Below, piece by piece: positions 33,400 to 44,480 of a DNA stretch of 64,000 bases. A program made the translations under genes and the position numbers. The notes under the pieces were generated by a model. That model saw only the letters and a list, made by a program, of their open reading frames with translations, was not told the origin of the DNA and did not search any database. The DNA comes from Tridacna crocea (taxonomy: Eukaryota > Mollusca > Bivalvia > Cardiida > Cardiidae): assembly GCA_943736015.1 (NCBI GenBank), contig OX031070.1:19737673-19801672 (forward strand), written 5' to 3'. Within the stretch, counting starts at the first letter, position 1. Each line of letters begins with the position of its first letter.

Positions 33400-33770
33400 A
33401 TATATATATAAGATCTGACATGAGTTGGCTTTTGAGATAAGATTTTATTAAAAGAGTCTAGGGAAATGTTATTAAGCGAGCCTTTGGCGAGCTTAATAAC
33501 ATTTTCCTTGACAAGTCTAATAAGATTTTATCTCAAACACCCACGAATTCAGATTCTTTTTATCACATAACAATATTTCACAAAATATAGATCAGATGGT
33601 GCAAAAACATTCATAAATGCACCCGCGGTATTTTTCCATGAGACCCATTCACCGGTATGAAATGTGTTCAAAATGACATCAAAAATGACGTCACACAAAT
33701 GTGATATCAAACATGGGTAAGGTAAGAAAATTCGTAATGGGTATATTACACTATAAATACTCGATCACGT
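33400..33770 (+). repeat. dispersed repeat V, copy 1
   Basis: Starts ATATATAAGATCTGACATGA GTTGG and holds a long hairpin at about 33436-33535 (AAATGTTATTAAGCGAGCC / GGCGAGCTTAATAACATTT). It continues to AATGGGTATATTACAC. A nearly identical copy is at 34059. Confidence 0.8.
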
Positions 33771-33841
33771 TTGAAAGCCAAGTGTCAAATTTACTGAAAC
33801 TCAGGAAGATTTGTATCAAATAGGTTTGACCAAACAGATAA

Positions 33842-33903
33842 ACGGTATAGATCCAAGATTGGGCTGTATGTTCTGTGCAGACTTATCTTGATCTATACCG
33901 TCC
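33842..33903. mobile_element. short hairpin family P, diverged
   Basis: ACGGTATAGATCCAAGATT and ATCTTGATCTATACCGTCCG, with loop GTATGTTCTGTGCAG. Confidence 0.7.
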
Positions 33904-34058
33904 GCAAAAGTCCCTGTTTAGCATGTGTCAAAAAAAGTCTGTAACGAGTTGGGTGGAGATAAACAAAGCGAACTATGAACTATTTTATACGAGAAAAAAA
34001 TACCCTAATAATCCTTAGGTACCCGATTATATTTATGAATGAGTTAGCAAGTAAGAGC

Positions 34059-34410
34059 ATATATATAAGATCTGACATGAGTTGGCTTTTGAGATAAGAT
34101 TTTATTAAACGAGTCTAGGGAAATGTTATTAAGCGAGCCTTTGGCGAGCTTAATAACATTTTCCTTGAGTTTAACAAAATTGTATCTCAAACGCCCATGA
34201 ATGTCAGATTCTTTTTAATACATAACGATGTTTCACAAAATATAAATCAGATGGTGCAAAAAACATTCATAAATGCACCCGCAGTATTTTCCATGAGACC
34301 CATTCACTGGTATGAAATGTGTACAAAATAACGTCAAAAATGACGTCACACAAATGTGATAGCAAACAGGTGTAAAATAAAAACATTTGTAATAGGTATA
34401 TTACACTGAA
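34059..34410 (+). repeat. dispersed repeat V, copy 2
   Basis: Same order as the copy at 33400, about 659 bp downstream and in the same orientation. It includes the GGCGAGC hairpin, GCACCCGC, CATGAGACCCATTCAC and GACGTCACACAAATGTGATA. 34411-34718 shows nothing further. Confidence 0.8.
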
Positions 34411-34718
34411 CACAAGGGAGGTTATGTGATAAATATAATTATCTGCAAACAACTAGCAAAGTGTATAGTACAGAGCAGGCAATATGCCTATGTTATACAA
34501 GAAAAATTATGACGACTTTTACCCACATGTTATCAATTGAAGGATTAGCAAATAGTATATATACATAAATTATATGGATGCAATAAACACTATATATACT
34601 ATTCAAAAATCACCCTAAAAGTTTCACTCTAAATATATATGTGGCATGCATCATGTATGGTTTTACAATAGGTTACATTGCTACACTGATCAATAAAATG
34701 ACTAGTGAAAATGGATCT

Positions 34719-34947
34719 TTAAGCCTTTACCTCACAATGCCGACTTCAAAGATTCTGAGAAAGAAGCCTTTGGAAAACACTGTTGGAAAAGGAGAAAATG
34801 CTGGATACCAGCATTTTCTACTTTTCCAATGATGTTTTCTACCCTATGACATACAGCATAGTGCAAGTAGCATAATTATAGTTTTTGGTCAGCAAATGCT
34901 TTCAACTTGGACAGATCTAGAATTTTATAATATCGTAAAGAGTTTAT
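34719..34947. mobile_element. hairpin MITE family H, reverse orientation
   Basis: TTAAGCCTTTACCTCACAAT ... TCGTAAAGAGTTTA. The palindrome (about 34787-34835) keeps ATGCTGGATACCAGCAT. Part of the long arm is replaced. 34948-35373 is AT-rich spacer. Confidence 0.75.
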
Positions 34948-35373
34948 GCAAAACTGTTGTGGCATATAAACCCATACAGAAATATGTAAGTGATCCCAAA
35001 GTTTGAGTAGTATATAAAACAAAACATTGCAATAGGCTTTTATCAAAATAAACAAAACCAGAACAACCCTTACCAACATTTTTATACATTGATGAGTTAC
35101 CATGTGAATGTGAATATACATGTATATATCATCTGCGTGCAATAAACACGGTCAGCGAGCAATAAACACTCTGTATAGGAGATAACTTTTATAAAGAACA
35201 ACTAATTTCTTCTTCTCCAGTGACAATATGTTTTGCAGCTATTTACAGATCAAGCTTTATTTTATTTTTCTGCCAAAAAATGAATTTTTAAGTCGTTCGC
35301 TGCAGAAAGAAATGACCTATTTTGAAAATTCAATGTACATGTGTATATGATAAAATACTCTGCTTATTATTTC

Positions 35374-35602
35374 TTAACCCTTTACTCCATAGATACTCAT
35401 TTCTACGCATTGCTTGTAGGAGCCTTTGGAAAACATTGTGGCAAAAGGTGAAATTGCTCGTGACGAGCAATTTCACCTTTGGCTACAATGTTTTCTAAGC
35501 TATCAAAAGGTGTCATACACACATAAGAAACAGCTTCATCATTGCTGTTATTTAGGGTCAATTAGAGATACCGTAGAAATGCCTTATGGGGTAAAGCGTT
35601 AA
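35374..35602. mobile_element. hairpin MITE family H, variant B, inverted
   Basis: TTAACCCTTTACTCCATAGA ... ATGGGGTAAAGCGTTAA. The core is GTGGCAAAAGGTGAAATTGC TCGTGACGA. It is the mirror orientation of 5951-6178. Confidence 0.8.
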
Positions 35603-35639
35603 TACATGTACTTGGTTACACAAATGCAAATATCCAAAC

Positions 35640-35739
35640 AAAGAGGACTTTTGAAAACATTGTGGTAAAATGAGAAAATGCAGGTAACTATGCCTTGGGT
35701 ATGGACAAGTCTACAATTTTGTTGTCTGTAAAGAGTTAA
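35640..35739. mobile_element. family-H remnant abutting the next copy
   Basis: AAACATTGTGGTAAAATGAG AAAATGCAGG, one stem arm only, then GTCTACAATTTTGTTGTC and AAAGAGTTAA. It shares its last bases with the following copy. Confidence 0.65.
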
Positions 35740-35932
35740 CTCTTTACCAAACAACATTTTTTTTGACTGGACAAAATTCAAAACAAATTAAATCTGACTT
35801 TGGTAGAATAGAAAACATTGTGAGAAAAGGAGAAAATGCTGGTTATCAGCATTTTTCTCCTTTTCCCATAATGTTTTCTATAGGCTCCTTTCTCTGGGTC
35901 GTTAAAAGTCGGGATTATGAGGTAAAGAGTAA
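35736..35932. mobile_element. hairpin MITE family H, full copy
   Basis: TTAACTCTTTACCAAACAAC ... GAGGTAAAGAGTAAA. Together with its neighbour the boundary reads AAAGAGTTAACTCTTT, so two elements meet at one TTAA. Confidence 0.8.
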
Positions 35933-36234
35933 AATCTGGTTATACAAAGGCTCCATTCTTCCTGTATTGGTCGTCCATGTGATACCTTTATTTCCAGTTT
36001 ACTTTCATTTCCGGTTGACGCCATCCCTTGTTCTCACACACTAATTATGTGAGGCATCTTCTATTACTCTCCATTGCTTCCTGTGCACGTGCCCATGATG
36101 ACTGTTATAAAACAAAAACAGGTCTTTGTCACAGAATGCAAAATGGCTTAGTACAAATATAATAGTTGAGAAAAGTTAAGGGGAGATAATTCTGTAACAA
36201 ATAGCAGTTGGGTCATGAAAATTGCACATGCACG

Positions 36235-36237
<3 letters not shown>

Positions 36238-36281
<44 letters not shown>
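36238..36281. repeat. TA microsatellite
   Basis: About 20 TA units ending where the hAT-like TIR starts. A shorter TA run resumes at 37703. Confidence 0.9.
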
Positions 36282-36283
<2 letters not shown>

Positions 36284-37700
36284 GATGGCAACGAGTAACC
36301 GGTTAACCGAGTACTCGATCGAACGTCCGAGTATCGATTACTGAATTTGATATTCGAGTACTCGGTATTTTTTCAAAAATGTACCATTTTGCTTCCCGAG
36401 GAAAACTTTCTTTGCAAAACAAACACTGCAGCCGATTAAATGTAATCAAAACATCGTTGCAAAAGTGCGAAAGTTACCGGAAGATGGCCAAACAATTCAC
36501 AATTTGACACGTGTTAATAACCAACAACTGTGTCAATTATAACGTTAAGCCGATCACGTTAATCGCTAATCATTAAAGTTTTCGTAATTTCAGTAAATCA
36601 GAGGCCGGCTAATATGATCTAATGAGGGAGGAGAAAGTAATTATCATTAATCTTTACTGTTTGACTGTGAAACTTATTTAGGGATCGTGCGTACCTTGCG
36701 ATCGCCAACGTGCCGTTGTAAACCAACCGTAATTTGCTTTAATTTTTGGGATAGTAAAATTTTTTTTACTAAGGTCTATAAAAAATAATTATTTTATAAG
36801 CAGTCCCAAAACTTATGATCAGACAAGATACGCTCGCGAACTCTAGGTCATTTACCCGTAACAAGTCGAACAATGCCGACATTAAAAAGCTACGCCATTG
36901 ATTTCATAAACCTACGTTCATATGCAGGTTGGTCTATTTTTAGACAGATTGGAATTCCAGCGGTCATTCTGTGCACTAAACAGTCCAAAACTTGGCTTTT
37001 TCCCATTGTTTTCGTTGATGATTAACTTGTTACTGATTATTGTCTATATCCTGGGCCAACGGTGAAGATTGTTATTTTGCGTTTTTTGGTAAAATCATGA
37101 TATAATTTACCTGCTTATGTGGGGTGAATGACGTAAATTCCACTGACAAGAACCTGCTCGACTCGTTCTCAAATTTGATTGGTTCAACGATCTCCGATCG
37201 ATAAAACTCGGTTAGATTACTGAATGTTGATTTCTATTTATAAAGAACGAACCTGATTGACCGTGAAATACAAGCTTGTCAACTCCATGGCAACCTTGGA
37301 TGTATATATATACATGTGTATCTTGGGATACAAGCTTTATCACACCCTTTATACACTTATATCCAATTTTTTTTTTTTTTTAATTGGGGTTTAAACAGTC
37401 TGTCAGGTGATTCTTGAATCGGAAAACTCCCTTTGAAATCGTGGTGGGTTGGGAAGCATGCTTATTACGTTATGTGTGTAGAACGTGAGATAAATGCTTG
37501 TAAACAAAGGGTGTCAAACGGATCAAGATTTTTTGTTGAATAGATTTTCACTGTTTCCAACTCTTTGGGACAAAAAAAAATACCGATCTTGCTCTAAAAT
37601 TTTAGTATAAAATGTAGTAAAAATCGTCCGAGTAACCGAGTACTCGATCGAAAGAATGACCGAGTACTCGAGTATTAAAATCGATACTCGTTGCCATCCC
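36282..37700. mobile_element. non-autonomous hAT-like transposon
   Basis: 1,419 bp between exact inverted ends GGGATGGCAACGAGTA and TACTCGTTGCCATCCC. Subterminal GAGTACTCG and CGATCG words crowd both ends (36308-36365, 37630-37680), as hAT transposases prefer. Flanks are TA-rich, so an 8-bp duplication cannot be told from the microsatellite. No transposase frame survives. Confidence 0.8.
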
Positions 37701-37989
37701 TAATATATATATATAGGAGCACTGTGTGTACATTTGAGTTCAGTACCTTAGTATTGCTCCGGACAAATTTGTGTCTAAGTAAACACGGACGGACGGACAG
37801 ACAGCCATGGCAAATTCCAGTATACCCCCTACACTTTGTTGTGGGGATAAAATAAAGTATATTGAACATTTAATCTTGCTAATTCAAGTCATGCAGATGT
37901 GGGTTTTTTTTTTCTTAAATATGAAAACGTTGTGGCATACATAGAAGTTGCTTACCCAAGTCAGACCTCAACAAGGGAAAATACCGTAC

Positions 37990-38260
37990 CGGACAAAGTA
38001 GATCCATATCCATATCAGACTGCAATTTATGTGCAGCCTGTTCTTGATCTATCCCATTTTCACCCTGAGAAAGAAGCCTTCAGAAAACATTGTGAGAAAA
38101 GGAGAAAATGCTGGTCACCAGCATTTTCTCCTTTTCCCACAATGTGTTCTACTCTTCAGAAAACACATTTCAAATTTTCAGTCACTTTTGTTTTGTCGTT
38201 TGAAAATGCTTTCGATTTGGACAAGCCTAAAATATTATCATTTTGTATAGAGCTATATCA
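37990..38260. mobile_element. family P fragment fused to family H copy
   Basis: 37990-38053 is a decayed P hairpin (CAGACTGCAATTTATGTGCA GCCTG). 38062-38260 is a reverse-orientation H copy (GAGAAAGAAGCCTTCAGAAA, palindrome at about 38093-38145, AAGCCTAAAATATTATC) lacking its first TIR. 38261-38531 contains a weak R remnant near 38440. Confidence 0.65.
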
Positions 38261-38531
38261 CCTGCCAAAGCATGGCTATTTGTGTACAGCTGTCTAAGAG
38301 TTCATGCATCTCCATTATGTCTTATACCAGGCTTGTAAACATAGAATTATGGACCCAGAAAATCCTTTCTTTTTCTAGCAACTAGCTGAATCATGACGTA
38401 GAGCAATCCTTCGACAAGCAAAAACTTCACCACACTGCGCAGGCTAGCCTGGGTCAATACTTCTTGCAGTTGCACAAAACCCCATTTTCACACAAGATGG
38501 CTAAATTTGCAAACATACTCACATCATGGCT

Positions 38532-38881
38532 TAATAAACCCTTACCAAATAATCCCTGCATGTTTACGACCCTCAGATAGAAGCCTTTTGTAAACATTGT
38601 GGGAAAATGAGAAAATGCTGGTTATGCTGGTAATCAGCATTTTCTCCTTTTCCCACTATGTTTTCTTCCCTGCTGGAAACAAATTTCAATATTTTGCATA
38701 ATGATTTTGTGGTCTGCATGTTTTGTAAACATTGTGGGAAAATGAGAAAATGCTGGTAACCAGTATTTTCTCCTTTTCCCACTATGTATTCTACCCTGCT
38801 GGAAACAAATTTCAATATTTTGCATAATGATTATTTTGTGGTCTGCATGTGCTTTCAATTTGGACCACTTTAAAAGGGTTA
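38532..38881. mobile_element. family H element with two hairpin modules
   Basis: One pair of ends (TAAACCCTTACC, AAAAGGGTTAA) encloses two stems: about 38598-38657 and 38735-38784. Each is followed by TGCTGGAAACAAATTTCAAT ATTTTGC. The repeated module is about 135 bp, bounded by GCATG/TTTTGTAAACATTGTGG. Confidence 0.8.
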
Positions 38882-38974
38882 AGTAAATCAGCCATGCTCT
38901 TGCAAAAGGGGGCTTTTTGAGCTCTATACTAAGCAAGTCATCACTTAATAATATAGGCCTAAATTCCATTCTGT

Positions 38975-39204
38975 TTAACATCATTACCAAACGACAATAT
39001 TATAGACTTGTTCAAATTGAAAGCATTTGCAGACGACAAAAATAAAATGACTGAAAATTTGAAATTTGTTTTGTGAAGGGTAGAAAACATTGTGGGAAAA
39101 GGAGAAAATGCTGGTTACCAGCATTTTCTCCTTTTCCCACAATGTTTTCTAAAGGCTTCTTTCGCATGGGCGTCAAAAGTAGGGATTGTGTGGTAATGGT
39201 TTAA
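38975..39204. mobile_element. hairpin MITE family H, full copy
   Basis: TTAACATCATTACC ... TGGTAATGGTTTAA. The palindrome at about 39093-39141 is perfect. This is among the least decayed copies. 39205-39578 holds no recognised feature. Confidence 0.85.
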
Positions 39205-39578
39205 ACTGATATTGGTAGACTAGACTGGTTGACTCTTCTTTTGACATGCAGAAAATTAAAAGATAGCAAAAAGGATTAGCCCATATTTTTTGTAGATGTA
39301 AAATGTCCCCTTTTAACAGAGCAAGGTTCAAATATGTCTCAAGTCAGCCATCAGAAGCTACAAAATTAAGTCCGCATTTTTCTTCTTTCCTACAAAATTT
39401 TCTTCTCTTTCAAAGACAGTATTAGGATTATATTCAATTTGACATCTGCAAAATCAACGCTTTCAATCTGCGCAAGTCTTCAGTCTGTCAAATGGAAAAG
39501 ACTTAACCATGTAAGAAACTTTGGACTCCAAAATTCTTGTCACAAACTCACATGTTTGACTATTTGTTGAATTTTTTT

Positions 39579-40317
39579 GTGGTATTTGTCGAAGACAACA
39601 CCACTATGAGTTGTACTTTGAAGACCATGTTTAGTCATTAGTGCAAAACCAAAGGAAATAAACCTATTTAAACTCTTTTTTTTCTTCAGGCAAATGAGTT
39701 TTAGGTAACTCTCAGATATGTAATTTGAACTAGCGAATTATGATACATGTACATTTGGTGAGGCCATCGATCGAGGATATACTATCTTTTTTATTAAAAA
39801 TACCTTCAATCACTCATAGCCTTCTAATGGCGCAATGATTTGTCTACCAATCATTTTGATCCTTGACTTTTTTGTTCCAAAACCAGTTTGTCCCAGGGCT
39901 TGTTCATCTCATGATTGCATACTACTATATTTGATTTGGTATGAATATTTACAGATGAAATAATTGATTGCAATGTTGGGAATTGAATATTAACTGCCAA
40001 AGATATTTCAAAATCATAGCTTTCAGGTACAACCTTATTTCTTTTAGGATATATTCACATGGCTTTCTCTCTGTCCATCTTCATCCTACAGTCAAGGGAT
40101 GTTACTCCTCACTCCTCCTGATGATCGAAGCGAGATCACCTATACACAAATAATTCTAACTTTGTAATGATTACTCTCCATTCAAGGTATCATTTGCTTA
40201 GTAGGTTGAGTTTCAAGCTGATATTTGAATACTATTTCTCTTTTTCTTTCAAATTATTAATTCCACACAATGGCTTCCTCGACAAATACCACTTCAGTGT
40301 TCTCAACACTTTGATTT
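39579..40317 (+). repeat. dispersed repeat Z, second copy
   Basis: Collinear with 15078-15829 and with stops in every frame. Its right edge (TTCTCAACACTTTGATTT) ends one base before the minus-strand splice donor of the gene exon at 40320-40427. Confidence 0.8.
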
Positions 40318-40319
40318 AC

Positions 40320-40427
40320 CTTTAGGTTCTCCAGCTGTCCTTCTCTCATGCTACATTCTCTTGCATTTAATGACGTGACAAAGCCTGACCTTGCAAGAAG
40401 GGTCTCCTTGAGAACAGTTTCTATGTC
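40320..40427 (-). CDS. exon 5 of the coiled-coil gene
   Basis: 108 nt, 36 codons, phase 0 in and out. The acceptor is CTGTTTCAAG (AG at 40429-40428) and the donor CTAAAG/GTAAATC. The peptide starts DIETVLKETL and contains CSMREGQLENLK, a helical stretch. The donor GT touches the edge of repeat Z. If it is not spliced, the frame runs 20 more codons into the repeat and stops at TAA (40259-40257). Its reading frame is set only by the upstream exons, so the call rests on the splice phases and the amphipathic sequence. Confidence 0.6.
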
Positions 40428-40904
40428 CTTGAAACAGAGATAAATATAATATATTATATATTTGACAGATCATGTGGTTTCATTATTATATTTACCGAGA
40501 AAAAAGATAAGCACCAAAGTGTTTTTCGCCGTCGAGAAGAACCTGACAGACTATGGTCACATGTACTGGAGCGTTTGAGATAAGTTATCAAAGACTAGAT
40601 ATTTCGGAATACAAGAAACCCCGAAGTGACTAACTCAGAGTGACATCTAATGTTTACACGCTGATTTGTAACGGGGTAGTTTACATGAAAATGAAAACAG
40701 TACGACACTATGGAACTGGTAAGTAATTGTGATTAGTAAAACAATATGGCTGCATAAAACACACACAAAAAAAATGTTGATAAAAAGTTTATAACTCTTG
40801 AAAAAGGCAATAGCCGAAATAGTGAACATTATAGTGTTATTTTTCAACTGCATTTTGTTTATTCCTTAAGGAAATCAAAGTGTCATTGAACAAAGAAATC
40901 GTCA

Positions 40905-41045
40905 AAGGAAGGAAAAACAAAGGCAGGAGGGAAAGGGAAGGAAGGATGGTGGAAGGGAAGGAAAGGAACGAAGCAAGGGAGGGAGGGAGGGAGGAAGGAG
41001 GGTAGGTAGGTAAGAAATGAACGAAGAAAGAAACGAACCAAGGAA
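40905..41045. repeat. purine-rich GGAA/GGGA tract
   Basis: GGGAGGGAGGGAGG, AAGGAAGG and GGTAGGTAGG runs on plus, so the gene transcript would be pyrimidine-rich here. It lies in intron 4. Confidence 0.85.
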
Positions 41046-41126
41046 CTTAAATAGCAAGACCAAAGAGAAATTTATGAGCCAATTCCAGTTAATACCTACT
41101 TCAGAACACGACATCATATAACTTAC

Positions 41127-41221
41127 CTGTATAGCAGCCACAACATTGTCAAATGCCGTCACCGACGATAAAAGGATCTTCTTAACATCTTCCAAGGCCC
41201 TGATTGCATCTTCCAGCACAC
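41127..41221 (-). CDS. exon 4 of the coiled-coil gene
   Basis: 95 nt, entering in phase 1 and leaving in phase 0. The acceptor is TCAATTTAG and the donor ATACAG/GTAAGT, a strong consensus. The peptide VLEDAIRALEDVKKILLSSV followed by FDNVVAAIQ has hydrophobic residues at a/d positions and no helix breakers, so it extends the coiled coil. It lies 0.7 kb upstream of exon 5. The longer open frame across it (40902-41366) continues into intron and repeat and is not coding there. Confidence 0.75.
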
Positions 41222-41283
41222 CTAAATTGACAGTAAGAATGAGCGGATTTCTGAGCAAAGACTGTTTAACGGTCTGCACCATA

Positions 41284-41372
41284 CGAAAAGTGGCATTTGG
41301 GCATCTGCGTAAACTGTCATCTGGGATAAGCCTGCGCTGCCCGCGCAGGCTTTTCCAGGACCACATTTTTCG
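41284..41372. mobile_element. hairpin MITE family Q, diverged, intronic
   Basis: CGAAAAGTGGCATTTGGGCA TCTGCGTAAACTGTC and AAGCCTGCGCTGCCCGCGCA GGCTT. The right outer flank is lost. Confidence 0.65.
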
Positions 41373-41564
41373 ATCGCGTGTGATTTTCTATTTTATGCAA
41401 GTCTACTGTAGAACAAAATCTAATGTTGACATTAAGTGAATGAATAAATGAATGTTGTTTTATGGTGCATCGACAGCTTTGGTCATTTAGTGCGCATATC
41501 TGTGTTAAAAGTTAATAAAAGAGGAGTTGTTTAAATTGAATAAAAGTTGAATATGTTAATGACT

Positions 41565-41652
41565 GACATTAAGTGCCGTCTCGGGTTAGCCTGCACATAC
41601 TGCGCAGGCCTTTAAGACAACACTTTACGCAAATGTCCAAAGCCCCTTTTCA
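41565..41652. mobile_element. hairpin MITE family Q, 5' truncated, intronic
   Basis: AAGTGCCGTCTCGGGTTAGC CTGCAC ... GCGCAGG and CACTTTACGCAAATGTCC, then CCCCTTTTCACT. Confidence 0.7.
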
Positions 41653-41784
41653 CTTGTTGCAAGTGTTATGCATTGTATTAAGCAAAGTCATCCCATAACC
41701 ATTGATCCAAAAATCCGTTTTGTCCCACATAAGACTGAATCATCAGGTAGAATGGTCATTGGATATAATGAAAGTTCACACATA

Positions 41785-42003
41785 GCAAACGGTCAAATCA
41801 CAACCGCAAGTGCACCTACGCATGTGTTTCCCTGTCTTCTCACACCAGTTCAGACACAACTTCCTTTCCAAGCCACCGACTACTTTCCCACATGCATTAG
41901 AGACGAACACTCACAGGAGAGAAAGTTTGCTGCAACCGGTTGTTGAACCTTCAACCACCAGGTCATGAGTCGAGTACACCTACCACTGAGCTACCCGGCC
42001 GGG
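41785..42003 (-). repeat. tRNA-derived SINE, best preserved
   Basis: The minus strand starts CCGGGTAGCTCAGTGGTAG (box A), has a CTCATGA anticodon-like loop, and GAAGGTTCAACAACC (box B). A SINE tail shares CAAGCCACCGAC with 4142 and 19090. It is intronic in the coiled-coil gene and in the same orientation as that gene. Confidence 0.7.
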
Positions 42004-42579
42004 ATGGATTGTTTGGTACAGGCATGAGTGAGATAAGAATAAAACCCGTTCAAGTGAAAAACAAAATACAGCTAACCCTGTATTAGAGGTTTATTTCTGT
42101 TGAACAGGCATACCATGAAAATGTATTGAGTTCTCAGACAAGGACAATAGGTTAAGATGTACCTGAACTATGCAAGCATCTCTCTAAATCGAGCACATGT
42201 CATGTATTTCTTTGATGCTTGCTTAATAAAGGTTGGACTTTACATCATAGCATGGGCCTCTGAAAATCTACTGGCCTACCACGGAATTACGAAATTTTCA
42301 TTATCGGACACGTTACTTAATAGCATATTGAGATTTCTCTCTTTATCGTATATAAAATATACAGTTTGGAGAGAGTAGCCGATGTGCTATATATAGTAAC
42401 GGTGTGGTGTTATGTAATGAAATCTAGAGTATATTCCGTGATGTGCAGGCGATGCACCAAGTATCAAGTGTTCGATGATCGACTACGGAAAATTCTAGAG
42501 TTCCGTAACATTTGGACCAATGGGGCTTCAAATGCCTGTGATCCAAGGCATACTGAAATGAGAGTTTACGATGACTTAC

Positions 42580-42789
42580 CAATTCTCTTCTTCAACGAAA
42601 TTATCTCGTTTTCTAGTCTGTCAATATCTGAATTCATTCTGGTGACATCGTCTGTCAGACTTTTTGCTGTACTACGTTTTGCATTGGCGCTATCCCGACA
42701 AGACCTAGCTTCCTCTTCACATTTGCCAGCATCATTGTAATTGGCACCAATGGCTAGCCCAGCTGCCGCAAGTGTCAAACTTGCCCCAC
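42580..42789 (-). CDS. exon 3 of the coiled-coil gene
   Basis: 210 nt, phase 1 on both sides. The acceptor is GTACTTTCCAG (AG at 42791-42790) and the donor AGAATTG/GTAAGTC. It opens with the second half of the hydrophobic segment (GASLTLAAAGLAIGANY, residues 198-214). A Cys pair spaced by seven residues (CEEEARSC) follows, then a long heptad region with DDVTRMNSDIDRLENEIISL. The intron falls inside the hydrophobic segment, so the membrane-seeking part is built from two exons. The antisense frame at 42366-42740 is a shadow. Confidence 0.8.
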
Positions 42790-43364
42790 CTGGAAAGTAC
42801 GGATATACATACAACTGAAGCACTTGATTTGTTTGGTTTTGTAGATAAATAGACATAAGAAAGAGAGACCAGTAGACTGACAGGTGAAATACAAAGAGAG
42901 ATATTTTATGTTAGACTTGATGTCCATGATTTATTGAAAACACTGTTTTCCAGTGGTCAAGCTCCCATGGATTAGCTAAGAGAGATTAGTGCTTATGATC
43001 GGGTCAGCTGTTAATATACAAGCGAGTTTAGTGTTAATGAAAGGACAAAAGCAAATAGCTCAAGGCTGAGCCCATGCAAGTTTAACCCTATCCTCGGAAC
43101 CCAGGTTTGAAGCACTACCTTACCCTCGTTGCATTACGATTACAGAATACAGTGCTCAGTCTTCCTTTTCACAATTGTTTTAGAAAAAAAAACTCATCCA
43201 CTCAGCCGTTAGGATTGTGGCAAAGGCTAAAAAGACAATTTCATTGATCAATATAGAGCTTTAAGGGCAACCTACAAGTATTTAGACAAATGAACATTTT
43301 TGGGAGATAGACTATCAAACAGCACTTTGCTACATATACAAATAGGATATGGCATGTGTTTGTT

Positions 43365-44480
43365 TTTCAAGTAAAATATTAGTAAATGAGTCTATCCAAA
43401 ATGTTATTTAGTGAGCTTTAGGCGAGCTAACTAACTTTGGACAAGTTTATTCTTATTTTTTCCTCAAAAGCCAACGAGCGTCAGATTATTTTTATCACAT
43501 AATTGTTAAACAAGATTTATAGTCCATAATGTGTTAAAATAGAGCAATCTCCGAGCAGAGTTGTCGTTCGTTACTCTCACATACATCCCGGCGATGGGCT
43601 AAATGACAAGGATCTTGTTAAGCCGAGGAAAAGATGTTTTGTTACTGTTTAAATGTTTCATGTGTAAAATTATAAGTTAGACAAAGAAAATATGATTCTG
43701 GATACATTATAGGTGCGTTCAAACTGATGAATTTACCTGTATAAAATGGAACTATTTTTTTCGAGCTTCTTCACTTATCAGAATCTTACACCAATTTTAA
43801 CAAAAATGGCTGCGCCCATGAATGATGACAACTGATTTGACGCACCAGGGGATCTAAGTTTGTGAGACTAAAAATCAAGTTATCGTCCTATAAAGATATT
43901 TAGGCTTTTCAGAAAATCCCTCTTTTGTATATTTCCTATCACTAAGTCTGATTGGTCCCATGCTGTTTGAACAGCACACGAAACAATCGATATTGGTCTT
44001 TCTTTCACCGGCGTTTGTATAGTTATTTTGAGTTATAGTCATGTGACAAAAATATGACGTAATGACGGACTATTTTCTGAGCCCACTACAGAGGTGAATG
44101 TGAATGATCCGGAGTGCAAGAAAGTGAAAACAGTGGCATAAATGTACGAGTAAAATGTGTAATGAAATTTACATGAAGCCTGTGAGCTTCTTTGACAGGT
44201 AGATTCTACATTACTAACGAAAAATAGTTCCAAAGAAACTTGCATATATTGATGTTGTTTTGAATCTAAAGTGTTTAAATTAACTACTTTAGCGTGAATT
44301 TTGACCATAGATTTCCTCAGGAATCTAGCTCATCGATGTTTAGAGATGAAGCGTATAGCTACAGAGTGTTGACCAAATATAGCACTATTTTCTTATCTCA
44401 CATGTGTGCGAGACAAAAAATTCGTAATGGCTGTATTACATGTATATTGAAAACAAAGGGAGTTATGTGATAACAGAATA
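43365..44480 (+). repeat. dispersed repeat V, third copy, expanded
   Basis: AATGAGTCTATCCAAAATGT TATTTAGTGAGC and TTTATCACATAA match the left part of V (33400). TTCGTAATGGCTGTATTACA at 44420 matches its right end. About 0.9 kb of unrelated sequence lies between. 44481-44929 shows nothing recognised. Confidence 0.55.

Larger units (their letters stand above)
36110..37860 (-). repeat. dispersed repeat U, interrupted copy
   Basis: Left part 36110-36240 (AAGGGGAGATAATTCTG, AATTGCACATGCACG) and right part 37715-37860 (ATTGCTCCGGACAAATTTG, CCATGGCAAATTCCAGTATA). Both are the inverse of 870-1165. A TA microsatellite and a hAT-like element separate them. Confidence 0.8.

Noticed and set aside
41936-42003. 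Functional tRNA gene
   Set aside because: Box A and B are good, but stems are imperfect and a SINE tail is attached; called a SINE instead.
42366-42740. 124-codon plus ORF
   Set aside because: Antisense shadow of exon 3, which has phase-compatible splice sites on the minus strand.
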